The notes below the pieces were generated by a model. It saw only the letters and a program-made list of their open reading frames with translations, did no database searches and was not told the DNA's origin. Below are positions 42,386-50,866 of a DNA stretch of 64,000 bases, in pieces. This stretch comes from Pseudomonadota bacterium (GTDB lineage: Bacteria > Pseudomonadota > Alphaproteobacteria > Acetobacterales > Acetobacteraceae). Made by a program: the position numbers and the translations under genes. How positions within the stretch are numbered: the stretch's first letter is position 1; the number at the start of each line of letters is the position of its first letter. The DNA lies in NCBI GenBank assembly GCA_019351895.1, contig JABBOH010000019.1, forward strand, positions 6,940 through 70,939. Direction: 5' to 3'.

Positions 42386-44122
42386 ATGTACTTCCTCGCC
42401 CTCGCCGCCGATTACGATGGCACGCTCGCCGAGAACGGCATCGTCCCGCCGGCGACGCTCGACGCCTTGCGCCGTTTCAAAGCGAGTGGACGGAGGATCA
42501 TCCTCGTCACCGGACGCGAACTCCCCGAACTGAAGGCCGTATGTCCGGACTGGGCGATCTTCGACCGGATCGTCGCCGAAAACGGCGCGCTGCTCTGCGA
42601 TCCGGCGGAGGGCTCGGAGAGGCTCATCGCGTCCCCGCCGCCATGCGTCCTCGTGGAGCGGCTGCACGCCCTGAAGGTGGAACCCATGTCCGTCGGGCGC
42701 GGGATCATCGCAACCTGGGAGCCGCATGAGGCGACGGTGCTGGCGGCTATCCGCGCCCTCGGGCTCGAGCTGCAGATCATCTTCAACCGCGGCGCCGTCA
42801 TGATCCTGCCGCCTGGCGTCTCCAAAGCGTCGGGGCTGCAGGAGGCGCTGGCCGATCTTCGGCTCTCGCCCCACAACGTCGTCGGCGTGGGCGACGGCGA
42901 GAACGATCATTCGTTCCTCTCGGTCTGCGGCTGTTCGGCGGCCGTCGCCAATGCGGTGCCGACACTGCTGACCGAGGCCGACATCCAACTGACCGCCGAG
43001 GCCGGGGCCGGCGTCGTTGAACTGATCGGGCGCATCATGCGCGAGGACGTCTGCCTCGCGCCGCTCGCCAAGCACGGCATCCGGTTCGGCACCGACCGTG
43101 CGGGAGAGGCCGCCTTCCTCACGCCGCCCGACGGCCATGTGCTGATCGTGGGCCCGTCCGGCTGCGGGAAATCGACGCTCGTCACCGCCCTGACCGAGCA
43201 GATGGCCGATCGCGGCTTCACCTTCTGCACGCTCGACCCGGAAGGCGACTACTACGAACTGCAGCACGCCGTCTGCGTCGGCAGCGTCGCCCGGCCGCCC
43301 GATGTCCGGGACGCCATGAAGCTCCAGCAGGACACCGGGGCCAACATCGTCGTGAACACCCAGGCGCTCAATCTCGGCGCGCGGCAGAAGCTGTTCCGTC
43401 GACTGCTCAACGAGGCATCGCGGCTGCGGGAGATCAGCGGCCGCCCCCACTGGCTGGTGATCGACGAGGCGCATGAGGTGCTGCCGGCCGGCAACCCCGC
43501 CGGGGCGCATACCGGGCCGATGCAGGCGCTCGGCGAAATGACGCCGGCCGCGATCTTCGTCACGCTGGTGCCGGAATCGATCGACGCGCGGGCGCTCGCG
43601 GCCATACGGACGGTGCTCGCCTTCGGGGATGTTCCGGCAGCGCTGCTGACGCCCTTCGCCCAGATGCGCGGCATCCCCCTCCCCGGCGCACTGCCGGTTC
43701 CGAACCACGGCGAGCTGCTGCTCTGGCGGCCGGGGCGGGACGATGCGCGGATCGTCCGGCCGATCATGCCGCGTCAGCGCCATCGGCGGCATGTCGGGAA
43801 ATACGCCGTCGGAGACGTGGGCGAGTGGCACAGCTTCTATTTCCGCGGCAGCGACAACCGCCTCAACCGGCCGGCGCGCAACCTCTACGATTTCATGGAA
43901 GTCGCCGATGACGTAGATGACGCAACGTGGCAGCACCATCTGCGGGCGGGCGACTACTCCGCGTGGTTCCGCAACGTGATCCGCGACCAAGGACTGGCCC
44001 GGGACGCGCAGGCGATCGAGGCCGACGACGCGATCAAGCCGGGCGAGAGCCGCCGGCTGATCCGCAAGGCGATCTGGCGCCGCTACGCCGCGCCGTGCGA
44101 GTGCCAGACCTGTTCCGCTTGA
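42386..44122 (+). CDS. fusion of a HAD phosphatase and a HerA-like P-loop ATPase
   Basis: A 578-residue protein with two parts. Residues 1-225 are a Cof/sucrose-phosphatase-type HAD hydrolase: DYDGT with Asp9 and Asp11, VTGRE, VSKASGLQEAL with the motif III Lys, and GDGENDHSFL. Residues ~240-460 are a P-loop NTPase: Walker A GPSGCGKST at 256-264 and Walker B WLVIDEAHEVLP near 362, resembling the DUF87/HerA group. The C-terminal ~110 residues (WHSFYFRGSDNRLNRPARNL to CECQTCSA) are unassigned. Covalent pairing suggests that a sugar-phosphate or small phosphate signal is coupled to an ATP-driven step. It follows a universal stress protein gene. Both active sites look intact. Confidence 0.85.
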   Translation: MYFLALAADYDGTLAENGIVPPATLDALRRFKASGRRIILVTGRELPELKAVCPDWAIFDRIVAENGALLCDPAEGSERLIASPPPCVLVERLHALKVEPMSVGRGIIATWEPHEATVLAAIRALGLELQIIFNRGAVMILPPGVSKASGLQEALADLRLSPHNVVGVGDGENDHSFLSVCGCSAAVANAVPTLLTEADIQLTAEAGAGVVELIGRIMREDVCLAPLAKHGIRFGTDRAGEAAFLTPPDGHVLIVGPSGCGKSTLVTALTEQMADRGFTFCTLDPEGDYYELQHAVCVGSVARPPDVRDAMKLQQDTGANIVVNTQALNLGARQKLFRRLLNEASRLREISGRPHWLVIDEAHEVLPAGNPAGAHTGPMQALGEMTPAAIFVTLVPESIDARALAAIRTVLAFGDVPAALLTPFAQMRGIPLPGALPVPNHGELLLWRPGRDDARIVRPIMPRQRHRRHVGKYAVGDVGEWHSFYFRGSDNRLNRPARNLYDFMEVADDVDDATWQHHLRAGDYSAWFRNVIRDQGLARDAQAIEADDAIKPGESRRLIRKAIWRRYAAPCECQTCSA

Positions 44123-44237
44123 CCTGAAGGCGCAGGCGTGGCGGTTGCCGCCCTACTGTCGGCGCGCCTTGCTGTGGGCCCGCCTTGCTGGGCCGGACCG
44201 GGATATGGGAGAACGGCCCCGTGCGGAGACGGATGCC

Positions 44238-45311
44238 ATGTCACAGGTGATCGCCGAAGGACGGGACCGCCGGCAGGAGACAGCCCGGCACCGGGCTGCC
44301 CAAACTGCCGTCAGGACGGCCGCCGACGCCCTGCCCCCGGACCTCGCCCATCTCGCCGAGGGCCCCTTCGCCGAAGCGCTGGCGACCGCCATCGATTTCG
44401 CGCAGCGATCGGTCTCGCCCGCCACCGAGAAGATCTACGGCGATGACTGGACCGCCTTCCGCGTCTGGTGCCTGGAGCACGGCGCGCCCTATCTGCCGGC
44501 TCCCCCCGCGATCGTCGCCGCCTATCTCGCCGCGCGCTCCAAGACCCTCGGCCGCAGCGGGCTGAGGCTCATCCTCGCCGCCATCGCCTTCCATCATCGC
44601 CGGGCAGGACATCTCTGGGTGGCGGGCGACCCCGTCATCGCCACCGTCATGCGCGGCATCCTGCGCGCGCAGAAGCGGCCCGTGCGCCCGGCGGCGGCGC
44701 TGACCTCCGCCGAAATCCGCCTGTTGCTCGGCAGTTGCGACGACAGCCTGCCGGGGCGGGCGGGTCTTCTGGCCGTGCGGGACCGCGCGCTGCTGCTGAC
44801 CTGCTTCGCGGGCGGGTTGCGCCGCTCGGAACTCGTGGCGCTCGACCGCGAGGATCTGCGTTTCACCGCCGACGGCCTCGTGCTGCGCATCCGCCACTCC
44901 AAGGGCGACCAGGAGGGCGAAGGCGCCGATGTGCGCATCGCGCGCGGAGCCCGTCCGGCCACCTGCCCGGTGCGCGCGATGGAGGGCTGGCTGAGCCGCT
45001 CCGGCATCGCCTACGGCGCGGTCTTCCGCCGCATCACGGGCGGCGGACGCACCGAGGACCGCCTGACCGGCAATGGCGTGTGGAAGATCCTCCGCCGCCG
45101 CGCGGCCCTCGCGAACCTCGTCGTGCCCGACGGCGAGCGCCTGTCTCCGCACGGCATGCGCGCGGGCTTCGTGACGGAAGCCTATCTCAACGGCGCGCTC
45201 GACGAGCAGGTGATGGCCCATGCGCGCCAGAAGGACGTGACGACGACGCGCCGCTACCGCAACCGCGCCAAGACGGTGGCGGCGAGCCCGACGAAGCTGC
45301 TCGATCTCTGA
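44238..45311 (+). CDS. tyrosine recombinase (site-specific integrase)
   Basis: A 357-residue integrase with a SAM-like N-terminal core-binding domain (SPATEKIYGDDWTAFRVWCL) and a catalytic domain. The catalytic residues visible are Arg in CFAGGLRRSELVAL, Lys in RHSKGDQEG, the HxxR of SPHGMRAGF and the nucleophile Tyr in TTTRRYRNR. All appear intact. It overlaps the next gene (TGATG) and forms a three-gene operon with a ScpA-like gene, which is not the usual setting of a phage integrase; a role in replicon maintenance is possible. The ATG at 44238 has GGAG nine bases upstream. Confidence 0.9.
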   Translation: MSQVIAEGRDRRQETARHRAAQTAVRTAADALPPDLAHLAEGPFAEALATAIDFAQRSVSPATEKIYGDDWTAFRVWCLEHGAPYLPAPPAIVAAYLAARSKTLGRSGLRLILAAIAFHHRRAGHLWVAGDPVIATVMRGILRAQKRPVRPAAALTSAEIRLLLGSCDDSLPGRAGLLAVRDRALLLTCFAGGLRRSELVALDREDLRFTADGLVLRIRHSKGDQEGEGADVRIARGARPATCPVRAMEGWLSRSGIAYGAVFRRITGGGRTEDRLTGNGVWKILRRRAALANLVVPDGERLSPHGMRAGFVTEAYLNGALDEQVMAHARQKDVTTTRRYRNRAKTVAASPTKLLDL

Positions 45312-45940
45312 TGAGCGTCGCCGGGGCCGCGACCGGCGCGGAGGGCTGGGCCGCCGACCCGATGGCGCTGCCCAGCACGGACTGGCTGCGGCACACGCTT
45401 GCGGTGACGGGGCCGGCCGAGGACGTGGCGCGGCTCGCCGCCGCCGCCGAGGGCTCGGGCGTGATTCCCTGGTTCTACCCCGACCTCGACACGATGGAGG
45501 AGGATCAGCGGCTTGCCCTGCTGCGGCCGCCGGACGGCTCCCCCGGCCTGCCGCCGGCCGCGGCCCGGGTTCTCGCGCGCCAGTTGCGGGAGGCGGTCGC
45601 GCGCCGCCATGAGCAGGTGATGGCGGCGGCGGCGGCGGGCCGCGGCTGCGCCTTCGATCTTCATGCGCTGCTGCCGGTGCCGGGTGCGATCCTGCGGCGG
45701 GGCCCAGCCGATCCCGCCGCGCGGGCCTGGATGCGCGCGCAGTGGGGCGTCATCCAGCCGCTCCGCCGGGTCGAGCGACTGCCCGGCAGCGGCGATGGCC
45801 GGCGGCGGCGCGCGGCGCGGATAGACTACGGCTTCTGGTCGGCGGACTGGACCCCCTGGGCCGCGATCAGCACGCTGCGCGAGGCTTGGCCGCACCTCGC
45901 CTTCGACATCCGCCCCCAGTACGACGACGCCCGTGACTGA
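45311..45940 (+). CDS. unknown protein between integrase and ScpA-like gene
   Basis: A 209-residue protein starting with MSVAGAATGAEGWAADPMAL. Recognisable segments are STDWLRHTLAVTGPAEDVAR, VIPWFYPDLDTMEEDQ and a C-terminal DYGFWSADWTPWAAISTLRE. It is probably soluble. I cannot name a family. It overlaps the integrase stop by one base and the ScpA-like start by eight, so all three are made together, suggesting a shared role in DNA transactions. Confidence 0.7.
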   Translation: MSVAGAATGAEGWAADPMALPSTDWLRHTLAVTGPAEDVARLAAAAEGSGVIPWFYPDLDTMEEDQRLALLRPPDGSPGLPPAAARVLARQLREAVARRHEQVMAAAAAGRGCAFDLHALLPVPGAILRRGPADPAARAWMRAQWGVIQPLRRVERLPGSGDGRRRRAARIDYGFWSADWTPWAAISTLREAWPHLAFDIRPQYDDARD

Positions 45941-46724
45941 GCGCGACACCGCTGGCGGCCTCACCCTCCACCTCGGCGCCTTCGACGGCCCGATGGACGT
46001 GCTGCTCGCCCTCGCGGAACGGCAGCGGATCGACCTCGGCCTGATCTCGATCCGGGCGCTTGCGGAGCAGTTCGTGGCGGAGCTGGAGCGGCTGGCCGAC
46101 CATGTGCCGCTGGAACGCCGGGCCGACTGGCTGGTGATGGCGGCGCGGCTGGTGCAACTGCGGTCCCGCCTGCTGTTCCCCGAGAACACAGAAGCCGTGG
46201 AGAGCGCCGCCCGCGAGGCCGCGAGCGCGATCCGCCAGATCGAGACGCTGGCCGAAATCCGCGCGGCGGCGGATTGGCTGCAAGGGAGGCCGCAACTCGG
46301 CCTGGAGGTCTTCAGCCGACCGCCGCCCGAGATGCCGCGGGCGAGCGGCTACGTGGTGCTGATGGAAGCCTGTCTCGCCGTGCTGCGCGGCCGGGACGGA
46401 CAGCCTTCGGATGCGCCGGTCTATCAACCGCGGGTTCCGCAGCTATGGCGTGCGACGGATGCGATCGCGCGCATCATGGCACTGTTGCCCGCGCATCCAG
46501 ACGGCAGCCCGATCGAGGCTTTCCTGCCCGCGGTACCGCCGGGTGCGGATCGCGAGGTGCGGGCGCGCGGCGCGGTCTCAGGCACGTTTCTTGCGGGACT
46601 TGAACTGGCGCGGGAGGGCAGCCTGAGCCTGGAGCAGCTTTCTCCCTATGGGACGGTGACCCTGCGCCCAACGGCAAGACCCAGCCGTCACGAAGCCTCT
46701 AAAGAATGTTTGCCGATAATATAG
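45933..46724 (+). CDS. ScpA-like segregation and condensation protein (accessory copy)
   Basis: A 263-residue kleisin-type protein. The N-terminus LHLGAFDGPMDVLLALAERQ and SIRALAEQFVAELERL are the ScpA signature, and VMAARLVQLRSRLLFPEN continues it. ScpA bridges SMC heads in chromosome condensation. The start is a GTG at 45933. No scpB follows and the gene is in an operon with a recombinase, so this is probably a specialised paralogue rather than the chromosomal scpA, which is normally beside scpB. Confidence 0.82.
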   Translation: MTERDTAGGLTLHLGAFDGPMDVLLALAERQRIDLGLISIRALAEQFVAELERLADHVPLERRADWLVMAARLVQLRSRLLFPENTEAVESAAREAASAIRQIETLAEIRAAADWLQGRPQLGLEVFSRPPPEMPRASGYVVLMEACLAVLRGRDGQPSDAPVYQPRVPQLWRATDAIARIMALLPAHPDGSPIEAFLPAVPPGADREVRARGAVSGTFLAGLELAREGSLSLEQLSPYGTVTLRPTARPSRHEASKECLPII

Positions 46725-46759
46725 GCATTGTGACTGTATAGACGGCATTTTGTCTGCTC

Positions 46760-46787
46760 TTGACAGCGTGATCATGTAGAATAGACT
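46760..46787 (+). promoter_or_regulatory. candidate promoter of the amide operon
   Basis: A consensus -35 box TTGACA (46760-46765) is followed after 16 bp by TAGACT (46782-46787). Transcription would begin near 46794, just before the leader hairpin and about 130 bases before the first gene. Confidence 0.6.
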
Positions 46788-46795
46788 GGAAACTA

Positions 46796-46916
46796 GGCAG
46801 AAGGAGCAAATGCGCTCTTTGAATTCTGCCGCGACTGTCGTTCTCCGCTTGGCACTGCCGCCGCTGACTAACCTCAAGCCGCGTCGAAACCAGCCTGCAG
46901 TCGCGGGCATGCCAAG
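46796..46916 (+). promoter_or_regulatory. structured leader of the amide operon (candidate AmiR/ANTAR target)
   Basis: Three pairings can be drawn. P1: GGCAGAA (46796-46802) with TTCTGCC (46824-46830), enclosing GGAGC-AAATGC-GCTCT, so a long hairpin with a hexaloop. P2: CCGCGACTG (46829-46837) with CAGTCGCGG (46898-46906). P3: CTTGGCA (46848-46854) with TGCCAAG (46910-46916). P2 and P3 cross, so they are alternatives or a pseudoknot, and P3 covers the AAGG ribosome binding site of the first gene. ANTAR proteins such as AmiR act on leader hairpins with six-base loops; here the loop has A first but G fifth, not fourth. The region is not coding. Confidence 0.55.
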
Positions 46917-46924
46917 GTGCAAGG

Positions 46925-48064
46925 TTGACCAATCCACTCAAGATCGGGTTGCTGCTGTCGACGACCGGGCCCTATGGGCCGATGGCGCGCGCCAGCCTGC
47001 ACGGCGCGCTGCTCGCGATCGAGGCGGTCAATGCCGATCCCGCTCGCCCTTTCACCCTGGTCCCGGTGAGGGCCGACCCGGGCGGCGAGCCCGCGCTTTA
47101 CGCGCATCACGCGGCGGCACTTCTGGACCAGGGCATCCGCCACGTCGTCGGCTGCTACACCTCCCTCAGCCGCAAGGAGGTCGTGCCGATCTTCGAGAAG
47201 CGGGATGCGCTGCTGTGGTATCCCACGCATTACGAAGGTTTCGAGGCGTCCCCCAACGTCGTCTATGTCGGCGCCGCGCCCAATCAGCATATCGTGCCGC
47301 TGGCAAGCTGGGCGCTGCGCCATGTCGGGCGCTCGGCCTATTGCGTCGGCTCCAACTACGTCTGGGCCTGGGAGACGAACCGTGTGCTGCGCGAGGCGCT
47401 GATCCCGGCGCGCGGCCGCATCCTGGGCGAGCGATACATCGCGGTCGCCGATCTCGATGTCGACCACGTCGTGCAGGACATCCTGCGCACGCGGCCGGAT
47501 TTCGTCTTCTGCACCCTGATCGGGGCGTCCGCCGCGCGGTTCATCACCGCGCTTCGCGCCGCCTGCCGCGCCACCGGCATCGACCAGCCGCGCGACATGC
47601 CGCTGCTGACCTGCAACCTCAACGAGACGACGATGGAGGGCGTGCCGCCGGAAGCGCGCGACGGCCATATCAGCTCGTCGGTGTATTTCTCGTCGGTATC
47701 CTCGCCCGAAAGCCATGCCTTCGTCGCTGACTTCGAGCGGCACTTCGGGGCCGCGCCCTCGGCCGATTCCGAGGCGTCGTTCTGTGCCGTGCATCTGCTT
47801 GCGCGCGCCATCGCGGCGGCGGGCAGCGACGACATCGGCGCGGTACGCGCGGCCGTGACCGGGTTGCATCTGCAAGCGCCGCAGGGCGAGGTCACGATCG
47901 ACGCCGACACCATGCATGCGTGGCTCACGCCGCGCATCGGCCGCTCGCGCGCCGATGGCGGCTTCGACATCATCGAGGAATCGGCGGTCCCGGTCAGGCC
48001 CGATCCCTATCTGGTGGCCAGCACCCCGCGGCGGACCCCGATCTCGCTCAGGCTCGTATCGTGA
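46925..48064 (+). CDS. amiC: AmiC-like amide-sensing regulator (periplasmic-binding fold, cytoplasmic)
   Basis: A 379-residue type I periplasmic-binding fold without a signal peptide (TNPLKIGLLLSTTGPYGPM), so it stays in the cytoplasm like Pseudomonas AmiC. Family segments include HVVGCYTSLSRKEVVPIFEK, LWYPTHYEGFE and YCVGSNYVWAWETNRVLREA. In the known system AmiC binds AmiR and releases it when a short amide is bound. The next gene encodes an AmiR-like protein, overlapping by four bases (GTGA). The start is a TTG at 46925 with AAGG seven bases upstream. Without amiR beside it, this would be called a urea-type binding protein. Confidence 0.85.
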   Translation: MTNPLKIGLLLSTTGPYGPMARASLHGALLAIEAVNADPARPFTLVPVRADPGGEPALYAHHAAALLDQGIRHVVGCYTSLSRKEVVPIFEKRDALLWYPTHYEGFEASPNVVYVGAAPNQHIVPLASWALRHVGRSAYCVGSNYVWAWETNRVLREALIPARGRILGERYIAVADLDVDHVVQDILRTRPDFVFCTLIGASAARFITALRAACRATGIDQPRDMPLLTCNLNETTMEGVPPEARDGHISSSVYFSSVSSPESHAFVADFERHFGAAPSADSEASFCAVHLLARAIAAAGSDDIGAVRAAVTGLHLQAPQGEVTIDADTMHAWLTPRIGRSRADGGFDIIEESAVPVRPDPYLVASTPRRTPISLRLVS

Positions 48065-48684
48065 CGGCCCCTGTCCGCATCCAGAATTTCAGCGGTCTGC
48101 GTGCGGCCATCGTGAGCCACCAGACCGACCCCGAGCAGCCCCTTGCCGCGGCGTTGCAGCGGCTTGGCCTTTCGGTCGCCTTCTGCGACCCCGAACTCGG
48201 CTGGCCGGACGCGCTCGACCCTGAGCGTGACCTGCTCATCGTCGAAGGCGATCTCCATCTGAAGGGTATCGCCGGGGCCGAGGAGTGCGCGATCGCGGAT
48301 GTGCCGGTGATCGGTCTGCTCGGCGTCGAGGCGCCGGGGCGGCTGCGCGCACTCATGGCGCTCGGTGCGACGGCCTTCCTCCGCAAGCCGGTCTATGGAC
48401 CCGCCGTCTATTCCGCCGTGTTCCTCGCGGTGAACACGCATCGCGAGCGGCGGCATCTTCGCGCTCAGATCGCGGGGCATGAGCGGCGGCGCGGCGGGCG
48501 GCGCTTTGTCATCAAGGCCGTGCTCGCCCTGATGCGGCGCGACGGGTGCGACGACGAGCAGGCCTACGAAGTGCTGCGCCGCGCCGCCATGCGCGAGCGC
48601 GTCAGCATCGAGACCTATTGCGAGACGTGGATTGCGACCGATGCCGACACATCGGCCGTGACCCGCGCACACGCGCAGCTCTGA
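48061..48684 (+). CDS. amiR: AmiR-like ANTAR-domain transcription antiterminator
   Basis: A 207-residue protein with a pseudo-receiver N-terminal domain (GLRAAIVSHQTDPEQPLAAA; no phosphorylatable Asp in the usual place), a coiled coil (NTHRERRHLRAQIAGHERRR) and a C-terminal three-helix ANTAR RNA-binding domain (FVIKAVLALMRRDGCDDEQA followed by LRRAAM). Size and order match Pseudomonas AmiR. It would bind the operon leader and prevent termination when AmiC senses inducer. The start is a GTG at 48061 overlapping the amiC stop; 28 bases separate it from the transporter gene. Confidence 0.87.
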   Translation: MTAPVRIQNFSGLRAAIVSHQTDPEQPLAAALQRLGLSVAFCDPELGWPDALDPERDLLIVEGDLHLKGIAGAEECAIADVPVIGLLGVEAPGRLRALMALGATAFLRKPVYGPAVYSAVFLAVNTHRERRHLRAQIAGHERRRGGRRFVIKAVLALMRRDGCDDEQAYEVLRRAAMRERVSIETYCETWIATDADTSAVTRAHAQL

Positions 48685-48712
48685 TCAATTCCCCATCAAT
48701 AAAGGACAGCGA

Positions 48713-49987
48713 ATGGACAAGCCCAATCCGCTTCAAGCCGCAACGCCCGGCGCTTCCCGCCGGAACCTGCTGAAGACCTCGGCGGCCGTACTCGGCGGCG
48801 CGTTGGCGGCACCTCTGGTGGCCCGCCGCGCAGAGGCCTCGGACACCATCAAGGTCGGCAGCCTGCTCGATCTTTCCGGCCCGCTCGGCAGCTCCGGCCT
48901 CGGCATGTATCAGGCGATCCAGGTCGGCGTCGAAGAGGTCAACAAGGCCGGCGGGCTGCTTGGCAAGCAGATCCAGCTCATCAACTACGACACGCAGTCC
49001 AACATCCAGCTCTATTCGCAGTATGCGCAGAAGCTGGCGCTGCAGGATCAGGTCGCCGTCGTGCACGGCGGCATCACCTCCGCCTCGCGCGAAGCGATCC
49101 GCCCGGTGTTCGACCGCTACAAGACGCTCTATTTCTACAACGTGCTCTACGAAGGCGGCGTCTGCGACCGCGACATCTTCTGCACCGGCACCACGCCCGC
49201 GCAGACCGTGCAGAAGCTTGTGCCCTATGCTCTGAGCAGCTGGGGCAAGAAGGCCTACATCATCGCCGCCGACTACAACTATGGCCAGATCACCGCCAAG
49301 TGGATGGCGAAATACACGCGTGACAACGGCGGCAGCGTTCAGTCGGTGGACTTCTTCCCGCTCGACGTGACGGATTTCAGCGCCACCATCAGCAAGATCC
49401 AGCAGGCCGGCCCGTCCGTCGTGCTCTCGGCGCTGGTCGGCTCGAACCATACGGCCTTCTACCGCCAGTGGGCCGCCGCGGGCATGCTCCACAAGATCCC
49501 CATCGCTTCCACGACCTTCGGCCTCGTCGATGAAATCCATACGCTGGCGGCGAGCGAGAGCGACGGCATCGTCACCTCGTACGGCTACTACCAGGAGATC
49601 GACACCCCCGCGAGCAAGGCCTTCGTCAGCGCGATCGAGACCAAGTTCGGCAGCAAGATCCCATATATCAGCGAGCTGTCCTGCGACAACTACGAGGGCT
49701 TCAAACTCTGGGCGGCGGGCGTCAAGAAGGCCGGCAGCACAGAACGCATGGCGGTGATAAAGGCGCTGGAGACGGGCATCTCCATCGACGGGCCGTCCGG
49801 AAAGGTCACCATCGACCACCAGACGCATCACGTCATCCGCAACGCCTATCTGGCGAAGGCCGTGAACAAGAGCTGGGACGTGTTCAAGTCCTATCCGAAC
49901 CAGTTCCCATCCGACACGGCGGCGGTCTGCAACCTCATCAAATACCCGCGGACCGACAAGCAATACGTCATCGACGTGAAGGCATAA
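48713..49987 (+). CDS. urea/short-amide ABC transporter substrate-binding protein
   Basis: A 424-residue exported binding protein. The Tat signal is SRRNLLKTSAAVLGGALAAP and ends near RRAEA. The mature part begins DTIKVGSLLDLSGPLGSSGL and keeps the UrtA/FmdD features GGLLGKQIQL, VVHGGITSASREAIRPVFDR and YYQEIDTPASKAFV. It delivers urea or short amides to the permeases encoded next. The first transporter gene after amiCR; AAAGGA precedes the ATG. Confidence 0.9.
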   Translation: MDKPNPLQAATPGASRRNLLKTSAAVLGGALAAPLVARRAEASDTIKVGSLLDLSGPLGSSGLGMYQAIQVGVEEVNKAGGLLGKQIQLINYDTQSNIQLYSQYAQKLALQDQVAVVHGGITSASREAIRPVFDRYKTLYFYNVLYEGGVCDRDIFCTGTTPAQTVQKLVPYALSSWGKKAYIIAADYNYGQITAKWMAKYTRDNGGSVQSVDFFPLDVTDFSATISKIQQAGPSVVLSALVGSNHTAFYRQWAAAGMLHKIPIASTTFGLVDEIHTLAASESDGIVTSYGYYQEIDTPASKAFVSAIETKFGSKIPYISELSCDNYEGFKLWAAGVKKAGSTERMAVIKALETGISIDGPSGKVTIDHQTHHVIRNAYLAKAVNKSWDVFKSYPNQFPSDTAAVCNLIKYPRTDKQYVIDVKA

Positions 49988-49999
49988 CGGAACATCGGC

Positions 50000-50866
50000 A
50001 TGGCGCTCACAGGACTCCTGCTGTTCAACACGCTGACCGGCATCGCCACCCTGGTGCTGATCTGCCTGGGCCTCGGCATCATCTACGGCATGATGAAGAT
50101 CATCAACCTCGCGCATGGCGAGTTCGTCATGCTTGGAGCCTATGTCACGGTCTTCGCCGCCAATGCGGGCGTCAACCTGTGGGTCGCCATGCTGATCCTG
50201 GCCCCCGTCGCAGTCGGTCTGATCGGCCTCGTGGTCGAACGCTGCTTCATCCGCTTCCTCTACGGCCGCATCATCGACACCATGCTGGCGAGCTGGGGTC
50301 TCAGCCTCGCCATCATCGGCATCGTGACCTCGCTGTTCGGCAATACCGTGCGCGGCATCTCGGCGCCGCTGGGATCCTTCCCGATCGGGCATTACCGCAC
50401 TAGCCTCTATGGTGTGTTCATCATCGCCGTCGCCGTCCTCGCAGTCGTCGGCCTCTACGCGCTGCTGCGGATGACGCGCTTCGGCCTCGTCGTGCGCGCA
50501 ACGATGGGCAATCCACGCATGGCCGCGGCCCTCGGCGTAGCGCCACCCCGCATCTACATGGCGACCTTCGCCCTCGGGGCGGGCTTCGCGGGCCTCGCGG
50601 GCGGCGTGCTGGCCCCCGTCTCGGGTGTTTCGCCGGTGATGGGCGCGGCCTTCATCGCCCGCGCCTTCATCACCGTGCTCGGCGGCGGACCCGCCATCAT
50701 CACCGGCACCAGCATCGCCTCCGCGCTGTTCGGCAGCATCGACGAGTTCGCGACCTTCCTGACGACGCCGGTCTTCGGACAGGTGGCGCTGCTGCTCGCG
50801 GCGATCATCATGATCCGCTTCCTGCCGCAGGGCATCACCGGCCGCGTCTTCAGGAGGAGCCTGTGA
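50000..50866 (+). CDS. urea/amide-type ABC transporter permease (UrtB/LivH-like)
   Basis: A 288-residue inner-membrane permease with about eight helices. The branched-chain/urea permease signatures are IIYGMMKIINLAHGEFVMLG near the N-terminus and a C-terminal FLTTPVFGQVALLLAAIIMI region. It forms the membrane channel with the next gene product. It starts 12 bases after the binding-protein stop, and its stop overlaps the next start (GTGA). Confidence 0.92.
   Translation: MALTGLLLFNTLTGIATLVLICLGLGIIYGMMKIINLAHGEFVMLGAYVTVFAANAGVNLWVAMLILAPVAVGLIGLVVERCFIRFLYGRIIDTMLASWGLSLAIIGIVTSLFGNTVRGISAPLGSFPIGHYRTSLYGVFIIAVAVLAVVGLYALLRMTRFGLVVRATMGNPRMAAALGVAPPRIYMATFALGAGFAGLAGGVLAPVSGVSPVMGAAFIARAFITVLGGGPAIITGTSIASALFGSIDEFATFLTTPVFGQVALLLAAIIMIRFLPQGITGRVFRRSL

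Noticed and set aside
41408-43990. 860-codon minus-strand frame
   Set aside because: Antisense of the universal stress protein and the HAD-ATPase; no recognisable protein features.
44468-45940. 490-codon frame covering the integrase
   Set aside because: Only its last 209 codons (from 45311) are a real gene; the first part is a shifted frame of the integrase.
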